DNA of 64,000 nt, taken from the NCBI GenBank assembly GCA_038527215.1, contig JBCBGC010000015.1, positions 19,148 through 83,147 on the forward strand, given 5' to 3'. The notes beneath the pieces were generated by a model that was not told the DNA's origin, did not search any database, and saw only the letters and a list, made by a program, of their open reading frames with translations. Below are positions 46,379 to 54,990 of this stretch, piece by piece. Each line of letters starts with the position of its first letter. Position 1 is the first letter of the stretch. The position numbers were made by a program, and so were the translations under genes. Source of the DNA: JAWPMV01 sp038527215 (GTDB taxonomy: Bacteria > Bacteroidota > Bacteroidia > J057).

Positions 46379-46386
46379 TGCTTAAC

Positions 46387-49300
46387 TTATTGTCTGTCGA
46401 GAAATTTTGTTACTACCCAGCCGATTTTGCCATCGTAGGTAATGCGCACCCAGGTATATCCGTCAGCATCGTAGGGCAAGATGTTAAAGATTTCTACACG
46501 CTTGCCTTTGTTGAGCTGATCAAGTTTTTCAGCCTGCAAAGACGGTTGTCTTCTGATATTCACCCGGTCGCCTGTGATGATGCCCACCTCAAATTTTTCA
46601 ATGTCATGCTCCCCCCTGGACGCCCCCTGCGGTTCAGCGGGAGAGGTTTCGGAAGCTGCTTCCTCCGCGGCTTGCGGGTTAGGGGTGGTCTGGGTGGTAG
46701 CCAAGGTAGGAGTTGGGGCTGGAACTGGCGAAGAAGGAGGTTTCTGTCCGCCTGTGAATTCGCTGATATCCACTGAGGCCAGTCCTTGCCAGATTTTCCC
46801 CTGATTTACCCGATCCAGCAACAGGTCCGGACCGATGGGATAGAGCTTGTCATAAAAGAAGAAATAGCGTCCATCTTCTGAAAAGCCCATCAAATATTCC
46901 TCTCCCGCTCCTGGCACGGGATGATGCAAATCAACCAGGTGTTCCCCCAAATTTGTCTCCAAGCCGGTAGGGCTAAGGCTAAGGTTCTGGAGTTCCCGGA
47001 TTTGTTTTATGAAGATTTTCTCTCCGGAATAGGCATCAGTCACTTCAATATCTGCATCCGCATAATAGGTGTTGATGTCGATTTGGGTGGTGAGATCTCC
47101 CTTGAGGGGCCAATACTTGGTTTGGTTCTGGGTTTCCGTTTTCAGGACCGTTTCCCGGTTGCAAAAGCTGATCTTGCTAATGACGGGTGTACCAGGAAAG
47201 GGGAAGCTATAAATTTCTCCAAGATAGGCACTAGACCTGGGCTCTCTCATATCAAATACCTTGATATTGCCTGTCTGGGACCCTGCTGCGAGATAATTTC
47301 CAGAGGGGCTCAGGGCCATAAAGGAAGTTTGGTTGGGAAAGGCTGTTTCGGTCTGGTAGGAAGTCCCATTTTCAAAGATTTTAAATGTGCCATTTTCAGG
47401 CCGGGTGACGAATATTTTGCCCTGCTGGTCAAACAGAAAGGGCTCATAATCGTCATCAGGAATTTGCGCTTCATAGGTGATAAATTCTCCTCGGCGTTTG
47501 CAGATGATATGCCAGCTGACACTTTCATTTCCCCAACCTACGAGGACCACATACTTTCCATTAGGTACGATATAACTCTTATCAGCTTGCCAGTCGGTCA
47601 GGTTGATCAAACTCCGGACCGTATAGTCATCTCTTAGCTTTCGAGCGATTTGGGCGGAATCTCTCCGCAGATCATAGGACCAAATGGTATCTCCGCGACT
47701 ATTGAGTTCCTTGAGAATCCCGTTTGCCTTGACAAGTCTGTTACTTCGGGCGGAGGAGGCGGGCCGGATAGCGTCTTCGGAAAATTGTCCTTTGTCCTCC
47801 AGGGAGAAACGGGCATTCGAATAGGCACTTCTGATCAAAAGATTGCTGAAATTATCTGGGTTGCGGTCGTTGTTACGACTCAGGTGTAGGCCTGCTTCCG
47901 CGAGGCGAAAGGCCCTAAGATGATCCTGCTCCATGCTGCCTCTGGCTGCATTTTCAAGTTTGGAAAGCTGATCATTAAGATCATTCTCCGCGGCAGTTTG
48001 GGTTTGGGTATAGGCAAAAAAGCCCAGGATGCCCAGGGCAGCCGCTACCCCTACTCCTATGCTCCAGGTAGAGCGCTGACGGACTTTTTTTCGTTGGATA
48101 CTGGCCTGGACAAATCCTTCTTCCTGGGAATTCAGCCAATGATTTTTTCCTTGCAGTTCTCCTTTGAGGGTCGCGAGTTTGGGGTGATTGTTCCAGAGAA
48201 GATTGCGGGCTTTTTTCGGTTCGGTTTGCTGCATGTCCTGGTAGGCACTCACCGCCTGACTTAGACTGGCCCGCAGGCCGATGTTATCTTCTCCCACGGC
48301 TTTGATCCACTCCCAAAGCCTGGCCCAGGCCCGGACCAGGGCATCATGGGCGGGTTCTATAAAGGTTCTGCCCTGGGCATCTTTTCCCTTGAGTAATAAG
48401 CGGGCATTGACCAACTGATCGGCAATCTGCTGCATGCGCATGCTTTCTGCGGCATCGTTGTAGTGGAGTTCTTCCACATATACCCGCTTACCTGCCAACT
48501 CACCTGCTTCGACCGAAACCATGCGCAACATGAGCTTTTGCATACTGGCCTGCTCGGCAGGGGCCAGTTGATCGTATTCGGCATTGGCTCGGGTGCGCAA
48601 GGCACCGATGACCCCACCCAGTTGCTGATAATCCTCACCGGAAAGGGCGCGGTCCTGACGCCCACTTTTCAGGTAGGCATGATAGAGTTCGCTAAGGGTA
48701 AAGGATAAGAGCGGTAAGGCTCCGGGAGCCTGACTGACTTCTTCGCATAGTTTTTCCACCAATTCCTCCGGCTCATAAAAAAGCACCGCCTGGGCTGCGG
48801 GGCGGGTGATCACTTCCCGGATTTCATCCAGGCTAAAGGAGGGCACCACATATTTCCCCGCTTGCCACCACTTGGCCAGGGTCTCCCGTTCGAATTGCGG
48901 TTCAAAGTCGGAACGGATACTGAGAATAATTCTCAGCTGAGGATGCTGGTTAAGCCATTGGGCCAGCTGCTTTTCAAAGGCAATCCGGTCTTCAGGCCGC
49001 AGGCATTGGGTAATGAGTTCTTCATACTGGTCCACGATCAGCAGGCTGGGCTGATCTCCATGCAGTTTGCTGGCGATGTCGCCGATTTCTGTTTGCAGCA
49101 CTTTCATCGGCTCCTTACCGGGTCGGATGACCTCCATTAGGGTCCAACCTGCCTTGCGCAACTGCGGCAAGAGACCAGCTTTGATGACGGAGGACTTTCC
49201 GGTGCCCGAGGCTCCGCTGACTACCGTCAGGGGGTTTTGGGTTACTTTTTCAATCAGTGCTTCCGTAACGCTGTCCCGCCCAAAGAAGTAATGGCTGTCT

Positions 49301-50208
49301 CCTTCGTTATAGGAGGCCAGCCCCATGAAAGGATTGCGATCCGGGGTAGGCGGGAGGTTAAAGCGGTGGCGAGGATTGAGAAAGATAAACTCTCCTTTAT
49401 CGTGCTTGGCCAGGTTAAACATGGAAGGACTCTGGCTTTTGGTGCGGTCGGCGGTTTGGTTTTCCACCGCATCCCGCAGGAAGGTATAGAGTTCGGAGGC
49501 GGTGATCACGCCGTCTCCCTGTTCGGCCGGGATGATGTCGGCTGCCCCTTCCAAGGCATCAAAGAGGGCGTGGGCAAAGGGGGAATGCTGCCCTTGGGTC
49601 TCGCCTCGCATGCCGATACTTTGATCGGAGATGACATCCACTGCTTTTTGATCATAGGCAGAAGAAGTAATGACCTGCCAGGCCGGGTCTTTTACATAGC
49701 GCCAGAACCTTTCTTCATATACTACTTTGGGCAGATCGAAAATGATATCCCGGAAGCCGGTGGACCATTTAAAAGCCCCCGAAAAGCAGCAATCCAGAAT
49801 CAACAAACCATGCCGGCAAGGTAATTCATGCAGGGTGCGATTCAGGGCATCCATGGGGATCAGGGTTTCCTTATCTCCAGGCTTGGCATCCAGGGGCACG
49901 ATATAGCCATTGGGGCCTTCTTCCCCATCCAGGGCGATGCCGTGTCCAGCGAAGTAGAAGACGATGCGGTCCTCTGCTCCTACCACTTGAGGCATGGTCT
50001 CAAAGAGGAGTTTATCTAATTCTGCCTTGGTAGGATTGAGCAAAGGTCCGTGCACCTCGTAGCCATGTTCATCGACCAGGCGCTGGGCGATGCCCTGGGC
50101 ATCATTGACCGCAGTTTTGAGATGACTTACATGCTGGTAGTCATTGATGCCTATCACAAAAGCATGACTCCGGGCAAAGGGAAGGTTGATGGCGTGGGAT
50201 ACAGACAT
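46387..50208 (-). CDS. caspase-like protease / nSTAND ATPase / TM / propeller-like region / SH3b protein
   Basis: This 1273-aa protein is a close paralogue of the two genes downstream of it. The caspase-like domain has His89 (FYFAGHG) and Cys141 (LDCCFSGAF). The nSTAND ATPase begins NPFMGLASYNEGD near 292, with P-loop SGASGTGKSS (331-340) and Walker B VDQYEE. One TM lies near 722-744 (WSIGVGVAAALGILGFFAY). Residues about 790-1130 are beta-rich with a WD40-like blade (GNIKVFDM). A Pro/Thr-rich linker leads to a C-terminal SH3b domain (about 1205-1273: GDRVNIRRQPSLQAEKL, WVRITYDGKIGWV). SH3b domains commonly bind cell-wall peptides, so wall sensing is plausible. Confidence 0.92.
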   Translation of the reverse strand: MSVSHAINLPFARSHAFVIGINDYQHVSHLKTAVNDAQGIAQRLVDEHGYEVHGPLLNPTKAELDKLLFETMPQVVGAEDRIVFYFAGHGIALDGEEGPNGYIVPLDAKPGDKETLIPMDALNRTLHELPCRHGLLILDCCFSGAFKWSTGFRDIIFDLPKVVYEERFWRYVKDPAWQVITSSAYDQKAVDVISDQSIGMRGETQGQHSPFAHALFDALEGAADIIPAEQGDGVITASELYTFLRDAVENQTADRTKSQSPSMFNLAKHDKGEFIFLNPRHRFNLPPTPDRNPFMGLASYNEGDSHYFFGRDSVTEALIEKVTQNPLTVVSGASGTGKSSVIKAGLLPQLRKAGWTLMEVIRPGKEPMKVLQTEIGDIASKLHGDQPSLLIVDQYEELITQCLRPEDRIAFEKQLAQWLNQHPQLRIILSIRSDFEPQFERETLAKWWQAGKYVVPSFSLDEIREVITRPAAQAVLFYEPEELVEKLCEEVSQAPGALPLLSFTLSELYHAYLKSGRQDRALSGEDYQQLGGVIGALRTRANAEYDQLAPAEQASMQKLMLRMVSVEAGELAGKRVYVEELHYNDAAESMRMQQIADQLVNARLLLKGKDAQGRTFIEPAHDALVRAWARLWEWIKAVGEDNIGLRASLSQAVSAYQDMQQTEPKKARNLLWNNHPKLATLKGELQGKNHWLNSQEEGFVQASIQRKKVRQRSTWSIGVGVAAALGILGFFAYTQTQTAAENDLNDQLSKLENAARGSMEQDHLRAFRLAEAGLHLSRNNDRNPDNFSNLLIRSAYSNARFSLEDKGQFSEDAIRPASSARSNRLVKANGILKELNSRGDTIWSYDLRRDSAQIARKLRDDYTVRSLINLTDWQADKSYIVPNGKYVVLVGWGNESVSWHIICKRRGEFITYEAQIPDDDYEPFLFDQQGKIFVTRPENGTFKIFENGTSYQTETAFPNQTSFMALSPSGNYLAAGSQTGNIKVFDMREPRSSAYLGEIYSFPFPGTPVISKISFCNRETVLKTETQNQTKYWPLKGDLTTQIDINTYYADADIEVTDAYSGEKIFIKQIRELQNLSLSPTGLETNLGEHLVDLHHPVPGAGEEYLMGFSEDGRYFFFYDKLYPIGPDLLLDRVNQGKIWQGLASVDISEFTGGQKPPSSPVPAPTPTLATTQTTPNPQAAEEAASETSPAEPQGASRGEHDIEKFEVGIITGDRVNIRRQPSLQAEKLDQLNKGKRVEIFNILPYDADGYTWVRITYDGKIGWVVTKFLDRQ

Positions 50209-50279
50209 GATAATCAGTGGATTAGATATCCTTTAGATAATCATTCCCGTATACATTTCGAAATTTCGGTCCTAAATCA

Positions 50280-50293
50280 GGTATTTTTACGGG
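50280..50293 (-). promoter_or_regulatory. 14-bp motif shared with 37850-37863
   Basis: GGTATTTTTACGGG is identical to the site upstream of the 37773 start. Here it is 72-85 bp upstream of the SH3b-containing caspase gene, almost the same distance. A weaker relative (CGGTATTTTGGAC) lies upstream of the gene starting at 54802. Confidence 0.45.
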
Positions 50294-50333
50294 TAGCAAA
50301 GGAGGATTTTTCGAAAAAAAGCCCTGCTTGTAC

Positions 50334-51407
50334 CTATTCCTCCTCTTTAAAGCTCCGCAACAATTTAATCCGGTTAAATTCCGCCATACAAAACTCCACA
50401 TCCTCCGCAGTGATGTTCCGGTTTTTCGGCAAGCCTTCCAGAATGGTATGCTTTTCGGCCTGCCGTTTGGTGCCGTCTTCTGTAACCATGGTAAACAGAA
50501 TTTCCAGAGGGATACCTTCGGGTTTTTTGTGGCCGCGACGCTTGAGTCCTTGTTCCACTTCCTGCATCTGTTCATCCAGAAAATCGGAGAGCACGTTTTC
50601 CATTTTGCCTACCCGCTCGACCAGTGCAGGATCAAAGGTGATGGTATCAGACTCACTTCGGCCTTGCCTTTCCAGGTCTTTCCGCCAAAGGCGATCCAAA
50701 TATACCTGCAGGTTGGTCAGGTCAATGCCTTCGCGCTTCTGGCGGAGATTTTCGAGGATGTCGGAGACGGTTTTTCGAGGCTGGTCCAGGGTGATGCCGC
50801 CATAGCGGCAGGTACCTGCGATCACCCGACTGAGGTTCTGCCGGTTCATTTTTTCGATGCGCAGGCGGTTGTCAAACAGGGAAGGCACGGCCTTTTCAAA
50901 ATCAGCCAGATAGGCCAGATATTCTTCCCGAATAATGAGCAGGATTTTGCATTGAATCCCCGCCTGAAGCAGATCGCTTACGGTATCGTGAAACTTCCGC
51001 TGCTCGGATTTAGGTCCCATGATATAGAGTTCCTCAAACTGGTCGAAGATGAGGTAAATGGGGCGGAAGTGGTCCATGTATAAACTGCGAATGGCGTGAC
51101 GAACCGGCTGGCTTTCGTCGAAGTCCGCTGGATTGGAAAATTGGCTGCGAATCTCCCGGGCCAGGGAAGTGTTGATATCGGCCTTGCGCCTCACCTCAAT
51201 AGGGAGCCAGTCTGATGCGGTAAATTTATTGGCCAGCCCACAGTTGATGAGGCTGGTTTTTCCGGTACCGGACCCGCCATACACCATGATGAGGTTGGAA
51301 GACTGCACCGCATTGAATAGCTGGGCGATTTCTTTATTCCGACCAAAAAAGCGCTTGGCATCTTCCTTTTGGTAGGAATCGAGGAATTTGAAGGGGTTAC
51401 TCAACAT
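50334..51407 (-). CDS. stand-alone nSTAND-type ATPase
   Basis: The protein has 357 aa from the ATG at 51407, which overlaps the CHAT gene stop by 11 bp. It opens with the same entry motif as the fused ATPases (NPFKFLDSYQKEDAKRFFGR). The P-loop is GGSGTGKTS (44-52) and Walker B FDQFEELY (121-128). An IIREEYL sensor segment and a helical, winged-helix-like region complete it, ending just where the fused proteins continue into the HD-x-(L/I) segment. No protease or sensor is fused. It should be the energy hub for the adjacent CHAT protease, with the TM-FGE protein two genes upstream supplying the missing C-terminal part. Confidence 0.88.
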   Translation of the reverse strand: MLSNPFKFLDSYQKEDAKRFFGRNKEIAQLFNAVQSSNLIMVYGGSGTGKTSLINCGLANKFTASDWLPIEVRRKADINTSLAREIRSQFSNPADFDESQPVRHAIRSLYMDHFRPIYLIFDQFEELYIMGPKSEQRKFHDTVSDLLQAGIQCKILLIIREEYLAYLADFEKAVPSLFDNRLRIEKMNRQNLSRVIAGTCRYGGITLDQPRKTVSDILENLRQKREGIDLTNLQVYLDRLWRKDLERQGRSESDTITFDPALVERVGKMENVLSDFLDEQMQEVEQGLKRRGHKKPEGIPLEILFTMVTEDGTKRQAEKHTILEGLPKNRNITAEDVEFCMAEFNRIKLLRSFKEEE

Positions 51408-53346
51408 GGACCTGGGTGGATTGAGGGGTGGAAAGATCGGCAATAAAGGTATCGTACTGCATTTTTAGGAGGGAAAAAGCCTTGGGGCTTTCTTCGGTAG
51501 TGGTGGGGAGGCTATCCTCTTCAAATTCATCCCCAAAGTCATCATCCAACCAATCGTCAGCGGCATCCTGCTGATTTTCTTCGGCATTTTTTCCTTCGTC
51601 AAAATCCGCCTGGGTCATATCCGTGTGCACCTGATAGAGTTTTTCTTCCAGGGTCAGGTAGATGGATTGATCTATAGAAAGGTAATGCACCTTGCCATCG
51701 GCTTCCCAGCCAATGAGGTAAAGTTTGGCGGTGGTATCTTGAGAGGTGCCGCCTTGCAGGGTACTGACAAAGGTATTGCGGTCCATGAAGAAGGGGGACA
51801 AATCCAGGGCGTAGGTCAAGCGATCTTCATTATCTACCAGGATGATGGAGCGACTGTTGGTATAGGTCTGCTTACGGCGCTTATCGGCATCCTGATAAAG
51901 ACTCAGGAAGTTGCCGTCGGAATTGCTCAGGTGGCCCATGTCTAGTTCATAGGTGAGGCCTTGGGTACGGGGCATATCTACCGAGATGTTGCGGACCGTA
52001 AGCATGCGGTAGCGGCTGAGAAAAGCAGCCTGACGCAACACCAGGGAAACGGCCTGCTCTACCTTCAAACAAACTTTATCCAGGTCAGCGGTGGGCAATT
52101 CATTGATCTTACCACGGAGCTTTTCCAGGAAAGCGTGGGCCTTGCGCAAGGAGCTGCCTTCTTCTTTCCAGGCGGCATGGATAAGCTCGTATTCCGGGGC
52201 AAAGGGCTGTCCGTTATCGGCTTCCATGCGCTCCACCAGCGGCGCGATCATGCTGAGCCAGTCCGTCTGAGCGTAGTTTTCTTTGGAGGAGGGCAGCCGC
52301 ATGGAATCGTTGGCTGGTGAGCTGACTTTTTTCTCACTGACCTGCTGCCAGAAATCCGAGAGCAAGATGTAGTACAGCACCTGACTGGTAATGACATAGG
52401 TGCTGAGCAGTTGTTTGAGCCTCGTATGCCCGAACTCCCGCCATTCCTTCACAAACAAAATCCGGATCTGCGACCCGATCGGCCAGGGAAAGCTACTGAT
52501 CAACAACTGCGGGTAGGTGGAGGAGTCAACCTTGCTGGTTTGGTCGCCCCGCTGCTCCACCATGCGGTGATAGATGTCTGGCTGATATTTAGCCATTTCG
52601 AAGAGGACCTGAATCATATAGCGGTTGGCGGTAAAGTCTCGCTTGACACCATCCCGGACTTCATCCGGCAGGCTGACCGGACGATAGTAGGGCAGTTTCC
52701 AGTTGAGGATTTCGTCCTGATGCTCCTTTTTTACATACAATCCCCAAGGTAATTCCTCTTCTTCCTTAGTCCCGGCCAACATGGCTTCAAAATCACCCCA
52801 CATCATGTCCTTGAAGCTCTTTTCTTCCTGTGGAGCATGGTGGGTCTTAATGTAGGCGTGGGCCAATTGGAAGGCCTGCCCGATGGTCCGACGATGGGCC
52901 AGGGCTTCGTAAAACTGCTCACTGAACTCCATGGCCATTTTGTCCTGAATGGGCACGGAGGTAGCGATGACTGCCTTTACCCCGGCATCCATGAGGGTTT
53001 TGACCTGACCCCTGGAGGAGCAGCCATTGAGAAAGACCAGCTTGAGGCTGTCCTGCTCGCCCATGAGGACCGATAGTCCCTCGGCATTACCATGTCCCTC
53101 TTCTAACTCCAGGTGGGTGCCGTTGGCATGTCCGGCATAGTGAAAGATGGCCATGCGGTCTTTGTTGCGGGTAAAAGCCTCAAAGATGTCTTTGGCACTG
53201 GCAGATTCTTCCCGGTGGATTTTGAGGTATTCTTTGCGGTCTAGTTCTTCGAGGGCGCGGAAGACCCGCCGGCTTTCCTCCTTCAGCAAGCCCAGATGGG
53301 CAGAGCTGTCGTTGGCGAAGGCGAAGAAGATGAGAGGGGTATGCAT
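51397..53346 (-). CDS. CHAT-domain protease
   Basis: The protein has 649 aa from the ATG at 53346 (a TTG at 53367 is less likely). The N-terminal ~200 residues are a CHAT domain, a caspase-clan cysteine protease, with His73 (HYAGHANG) and Cys109 (LNGCSSRG). Residues 200-650 form a mixed helical and beta region that I do not recognise, with a very acidic stretch before the C-terminus (DDWLDDDFGDEFEEDS). The 11-bp overlap with the ATPase gene implies stoichiometric production of the two. In other bacteria CHAT proteases are activated by partner sensors and cleave specific targets; the target here is unknown. Confidence 0.9.
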   Translation of the reverse strand: MHTPLIFFAFANDSSAHLGLLKEESRRVFRALEELDRKEYLKIHREESASAKDIFEAFTRNKDRMAIFHYAGHANGTHLELEEGHGNAEGLSVLMGEQDSLKLVFLNGCSSRGQVKTLMDAGVKAVIATSVPIQDKMAMEFSEQFYEALAHRRTIGQAFQLAHAYIKTHHAPQEEKSFKDMMWGDFEAMLAGTKEEEELPWGLYVKKEHQDEILNWKLPYYRPVSLPDEVRDGVKRDFTANRYMIQVLFEMAKYQPDIYHRMVEQRGDQTSKVDSSTYPQLLISSFPWPIGSQIRILFVKEWREFGHTRLKQLLSTYVITSQVLYYILLSDFWQQVSEKKVSSPANDSMRLPSSKENYAQTDWLSMIAPLVERMEADNGQPFAPEYELIHAAWKEEGSSLRKAHAFLEKLRGKINELPTADLDKVCLKVEQAVSLVLRQAAFLSRYRMLTVRNISVDMPRTQGLTYELDMGHLSNSDGNFLSLYQDADKRRKQTYTNSRSIILVDNEDRLTYALDLSPFFMDRNTFVSTLQGGTSQDTTAKLYLIGWEADGKVHYLSIDQSIYLTLEEKLYQVHTDMTQADFDEGKNAEENQQDAADDWLDDDFGDEFEEDSLPTTTEESPKAFSLLKMQYDTFIADLSTPQSTQVHVE

Positions 53347-53461
53347 TAGAAAAAAGTTAACATTCAATATGGAGATGGAAGATCAGGGATGCTGACGGAA
53401 CAAAAAATTCTGGTCATAAGCTATGGATTCCATCCTGTTGTATTAGAGCTGTCAATATGGA

Positions 53462-54802
53462 CTAGTTAGTTGAAATAAGGGGCCTGGCCAGCCTGAATCC
53501 CAGATCCCGGTGCATGTCATCTGTAGGTTTAAAATAACTCTGGCCCATCACCCCACATTCTGAAGCGGTAACATTGAACCAACTGCCGCCCAGGGCAGTT
53601 CGGAACGATCCTCCTGACATGTAGAGATCCTGGTTCCATTCGCGGACATTTCCGCTCATGTCGAAAAAGCCCAATGCATTGGGTTTTAGCTCCCCGACAA
53701 CATGGGTTCTGGCACTGGCATTACTGGACCACCAGGCCACTTCATTGATATCCTCGCTGCCACTGAACTGGGTACTTTGACCCGCCCGGGCCGCCGCTCG
53801 CCAAAGGCTGCGATTGGGAAGCCGATACCCATTGGCCTCCTCAAGGATAGGTCCTACGCGGTTTTCTGCCTGGAAAACGTACACCGTATCCAGCCCCATT
53901 TGCTTACTGAGCCAGTTGGCATATCTGGCCACTTGAAACCAACTCACCGCGACTACGGGATAATCTCCATTCAGACCCCAGCCCAATTTATACCCAATCC
54001 GATTCATCCTATCCTGACCCGTGGCCAGGCAATACAGGCTATATTGCCACATAGTGGTTTCAAATTTCCCGAGGGCGAAATCTTCGTTTACCTCGATCAT
54101 CACCGGATAATATCGTTGGTAGAGCGTATCGTAAAAGGCTGGGTTGAAGCCTTGCAGTTGGTCTCTGATCTCCGCCTGAGAGGTTGGGGATTGCAGCGGC
54201 TGGTTTAGCAGAACTGAGATACTATCCACGAGACTCCTGGCTGTGTCCAGTTGATGCGCTTCATTGAAGTAAAAAGCGAGTTCCATCATGCCCTTAGCTA
54301 CCTCGTCAGGTAGTCCTTCAAGTTGGATGGCGTTGACATATTTTTGAGCCGCCCCTTCATAGCGGAGCTTATAAATATCCCGTTTGGCATCCACGAGAAT
54401 GGACTGCACAATGTTGGCCGTAGCCCCTTTTAACTCTGTCAGGGTTGCCTCCGTCTTTTTTTGAGCAGCCTGGGCCTGGAAGGCATACCAAATGGCTACC
54501 CCCGCCGAAATGGCCAGAATAATTCCGATAGATAAGGCGAGGAGTTGACGTCTCCTTCGGGCCGCCAGTAAGGCTTTTTTGCCTTGCCGTATAAAGGCGG
54601 TTTCCTCCTGAGAAATGCTTACCTGAGAAAGATAAGGGTTGATATAATCCACATCATCCTGTGTAAGCTGCGCATTTCTATGGCTAAAGGCTTCATATCG
54701 CTCTCTGATATATTTCTCCACTTTCCGGCGCGTACGTGCCTCCGTAGAAGATTTCTCGAACACCTGCCGCGCTATGGTGTCGTGGATGATCTCGTACTTC
54801 AT
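53462..54802 (-). CDS. TM protein with FGE-sulfatase-fold sensor and STAND-tail N-terminus
   Basis: In this 446-aa protein, residues 1-70 (YEIIHDTIARQVFEKSS, then YIRERYEAFSHRNAQLTQDD) match the segment that normally follows the ATPase in Bacteroidota STAND proteins. One TM (about 87-107) and a helical spacer follow, then a C-terminal FGE-like domain (about 235-446: TTMWQYSLYCLATG, MSGNVREWN, GGSWFN, GFRLAR). The spacer and FGE region align with the C-terminal half of the 1085-aa caspase-STAND-TM-FGE protein. The first catalytic Cys position of FGE is Asn, so it is likely a binding domain. It is the detached sensor half of a split system with the CHAT and ATPase genes just downstream. Confidence 0.88.
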   Translation of the reverse strand: MKYEIIHDTIARQVFEKSSTEARTRRKVEKYIRERYEAFSHRNAQLTQDDVDYINPYLSQVSISQEETAFIRQGKKALLAARRRRQLLALSIGIILAISAGVAIWYAFQAQAAQKKTEATLTELKGATANIVQSILVDAKRDIYKLRYEGAAQKYVNAIQLEGLPDEVAKGMMELAFYFNEAHQLDTARSLVDSISVLLNQPLQSPTSQAEIRDQLQGFNPAFYDTLYQRYYPVMIEVNEDFALGKFETTMWQYSLYCLATGQDRMNRIGYKLGWGLNGDYPVVAVSWFQVARYANWLSKQMGLDTVYVFQAENRVGPILEEANGYRLPNRSLWRAAARAGQSTQFSGSEDINEVAWWSSNASARTHVVGELKPNALGFFDMSGNVREWNQDLYMSGGSFRTALGGSWFNVTASECGVMGQSYFKPTDDMHRDLGFRLARPLISTN

Positions 54803-54811
54803 GCTTAGGTC

Positions 54812-54820
54812 TTAGGGGGT
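54812..54820 (-). promoter_or_regulatory. ACCCCCTAA leader motif
   Basis: ACCCCCTAA on the minus strand lies 9 bp before the ATG of the TM-FGE gene. It is shared with two other cluster genes (37777-37786 and 56211-56220). Confidence 0.35.
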
Positions 54821-54940
54821 AGTGGTAGCTGCTAAGAATAATGATAACCAAAAAATTTCACTAATTCGGTATTTTGGACGATGAACTTGTTTTGGCATAG
54901 GCTCTTTTTGCCTGGAAGGGAGGCATATTCACAGGAAAAG

Positions 54941-54967
54941 GGAGAAGCCCAAATACTGGGCTTCTCC
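54941..54967 (-). terminator. terminator after the peptidoglycan-binding protein gene
   Basis: GGAGAAGCCCA pairs perfectly with TGGGCTTCTCC (11 bp, 5-nt loop). On the minus strand CCTTTTCC follows. It lies 23 bp after the stop of the 402-aa gene, so the TM-FGE/CHAT/ATPase group probably has its own promoter. Confidence 0.8.
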
Positions 54968-54990
54968 ATGATCTAAACGAAAAGAAGGAC

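Larger units (their letters stand above)
45898..46386. other. 489-bp intergenic region, the longest in the cluster
   Basis: It lies between two caspase-STAND genes and contains no convincing reading frame. It holds the CAGGGTA direct-repeat element (45956-45990) about 60-90 bp before the downstream gene and a weak terminator-like hairpin at its right end. It is the best candidate for an internal promoter of the cluster. Confidence 0.6.

Noticed and set aside
42640..54802. Diversity-generating retroelement built on the FGE-fold domains
   Set aside because: No reverse transcriptase, template repeat or accessory gene is visible, and the two FGE domains differ throughout rather than at adenine-derived sites. 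It cannot be excluded outside the window.
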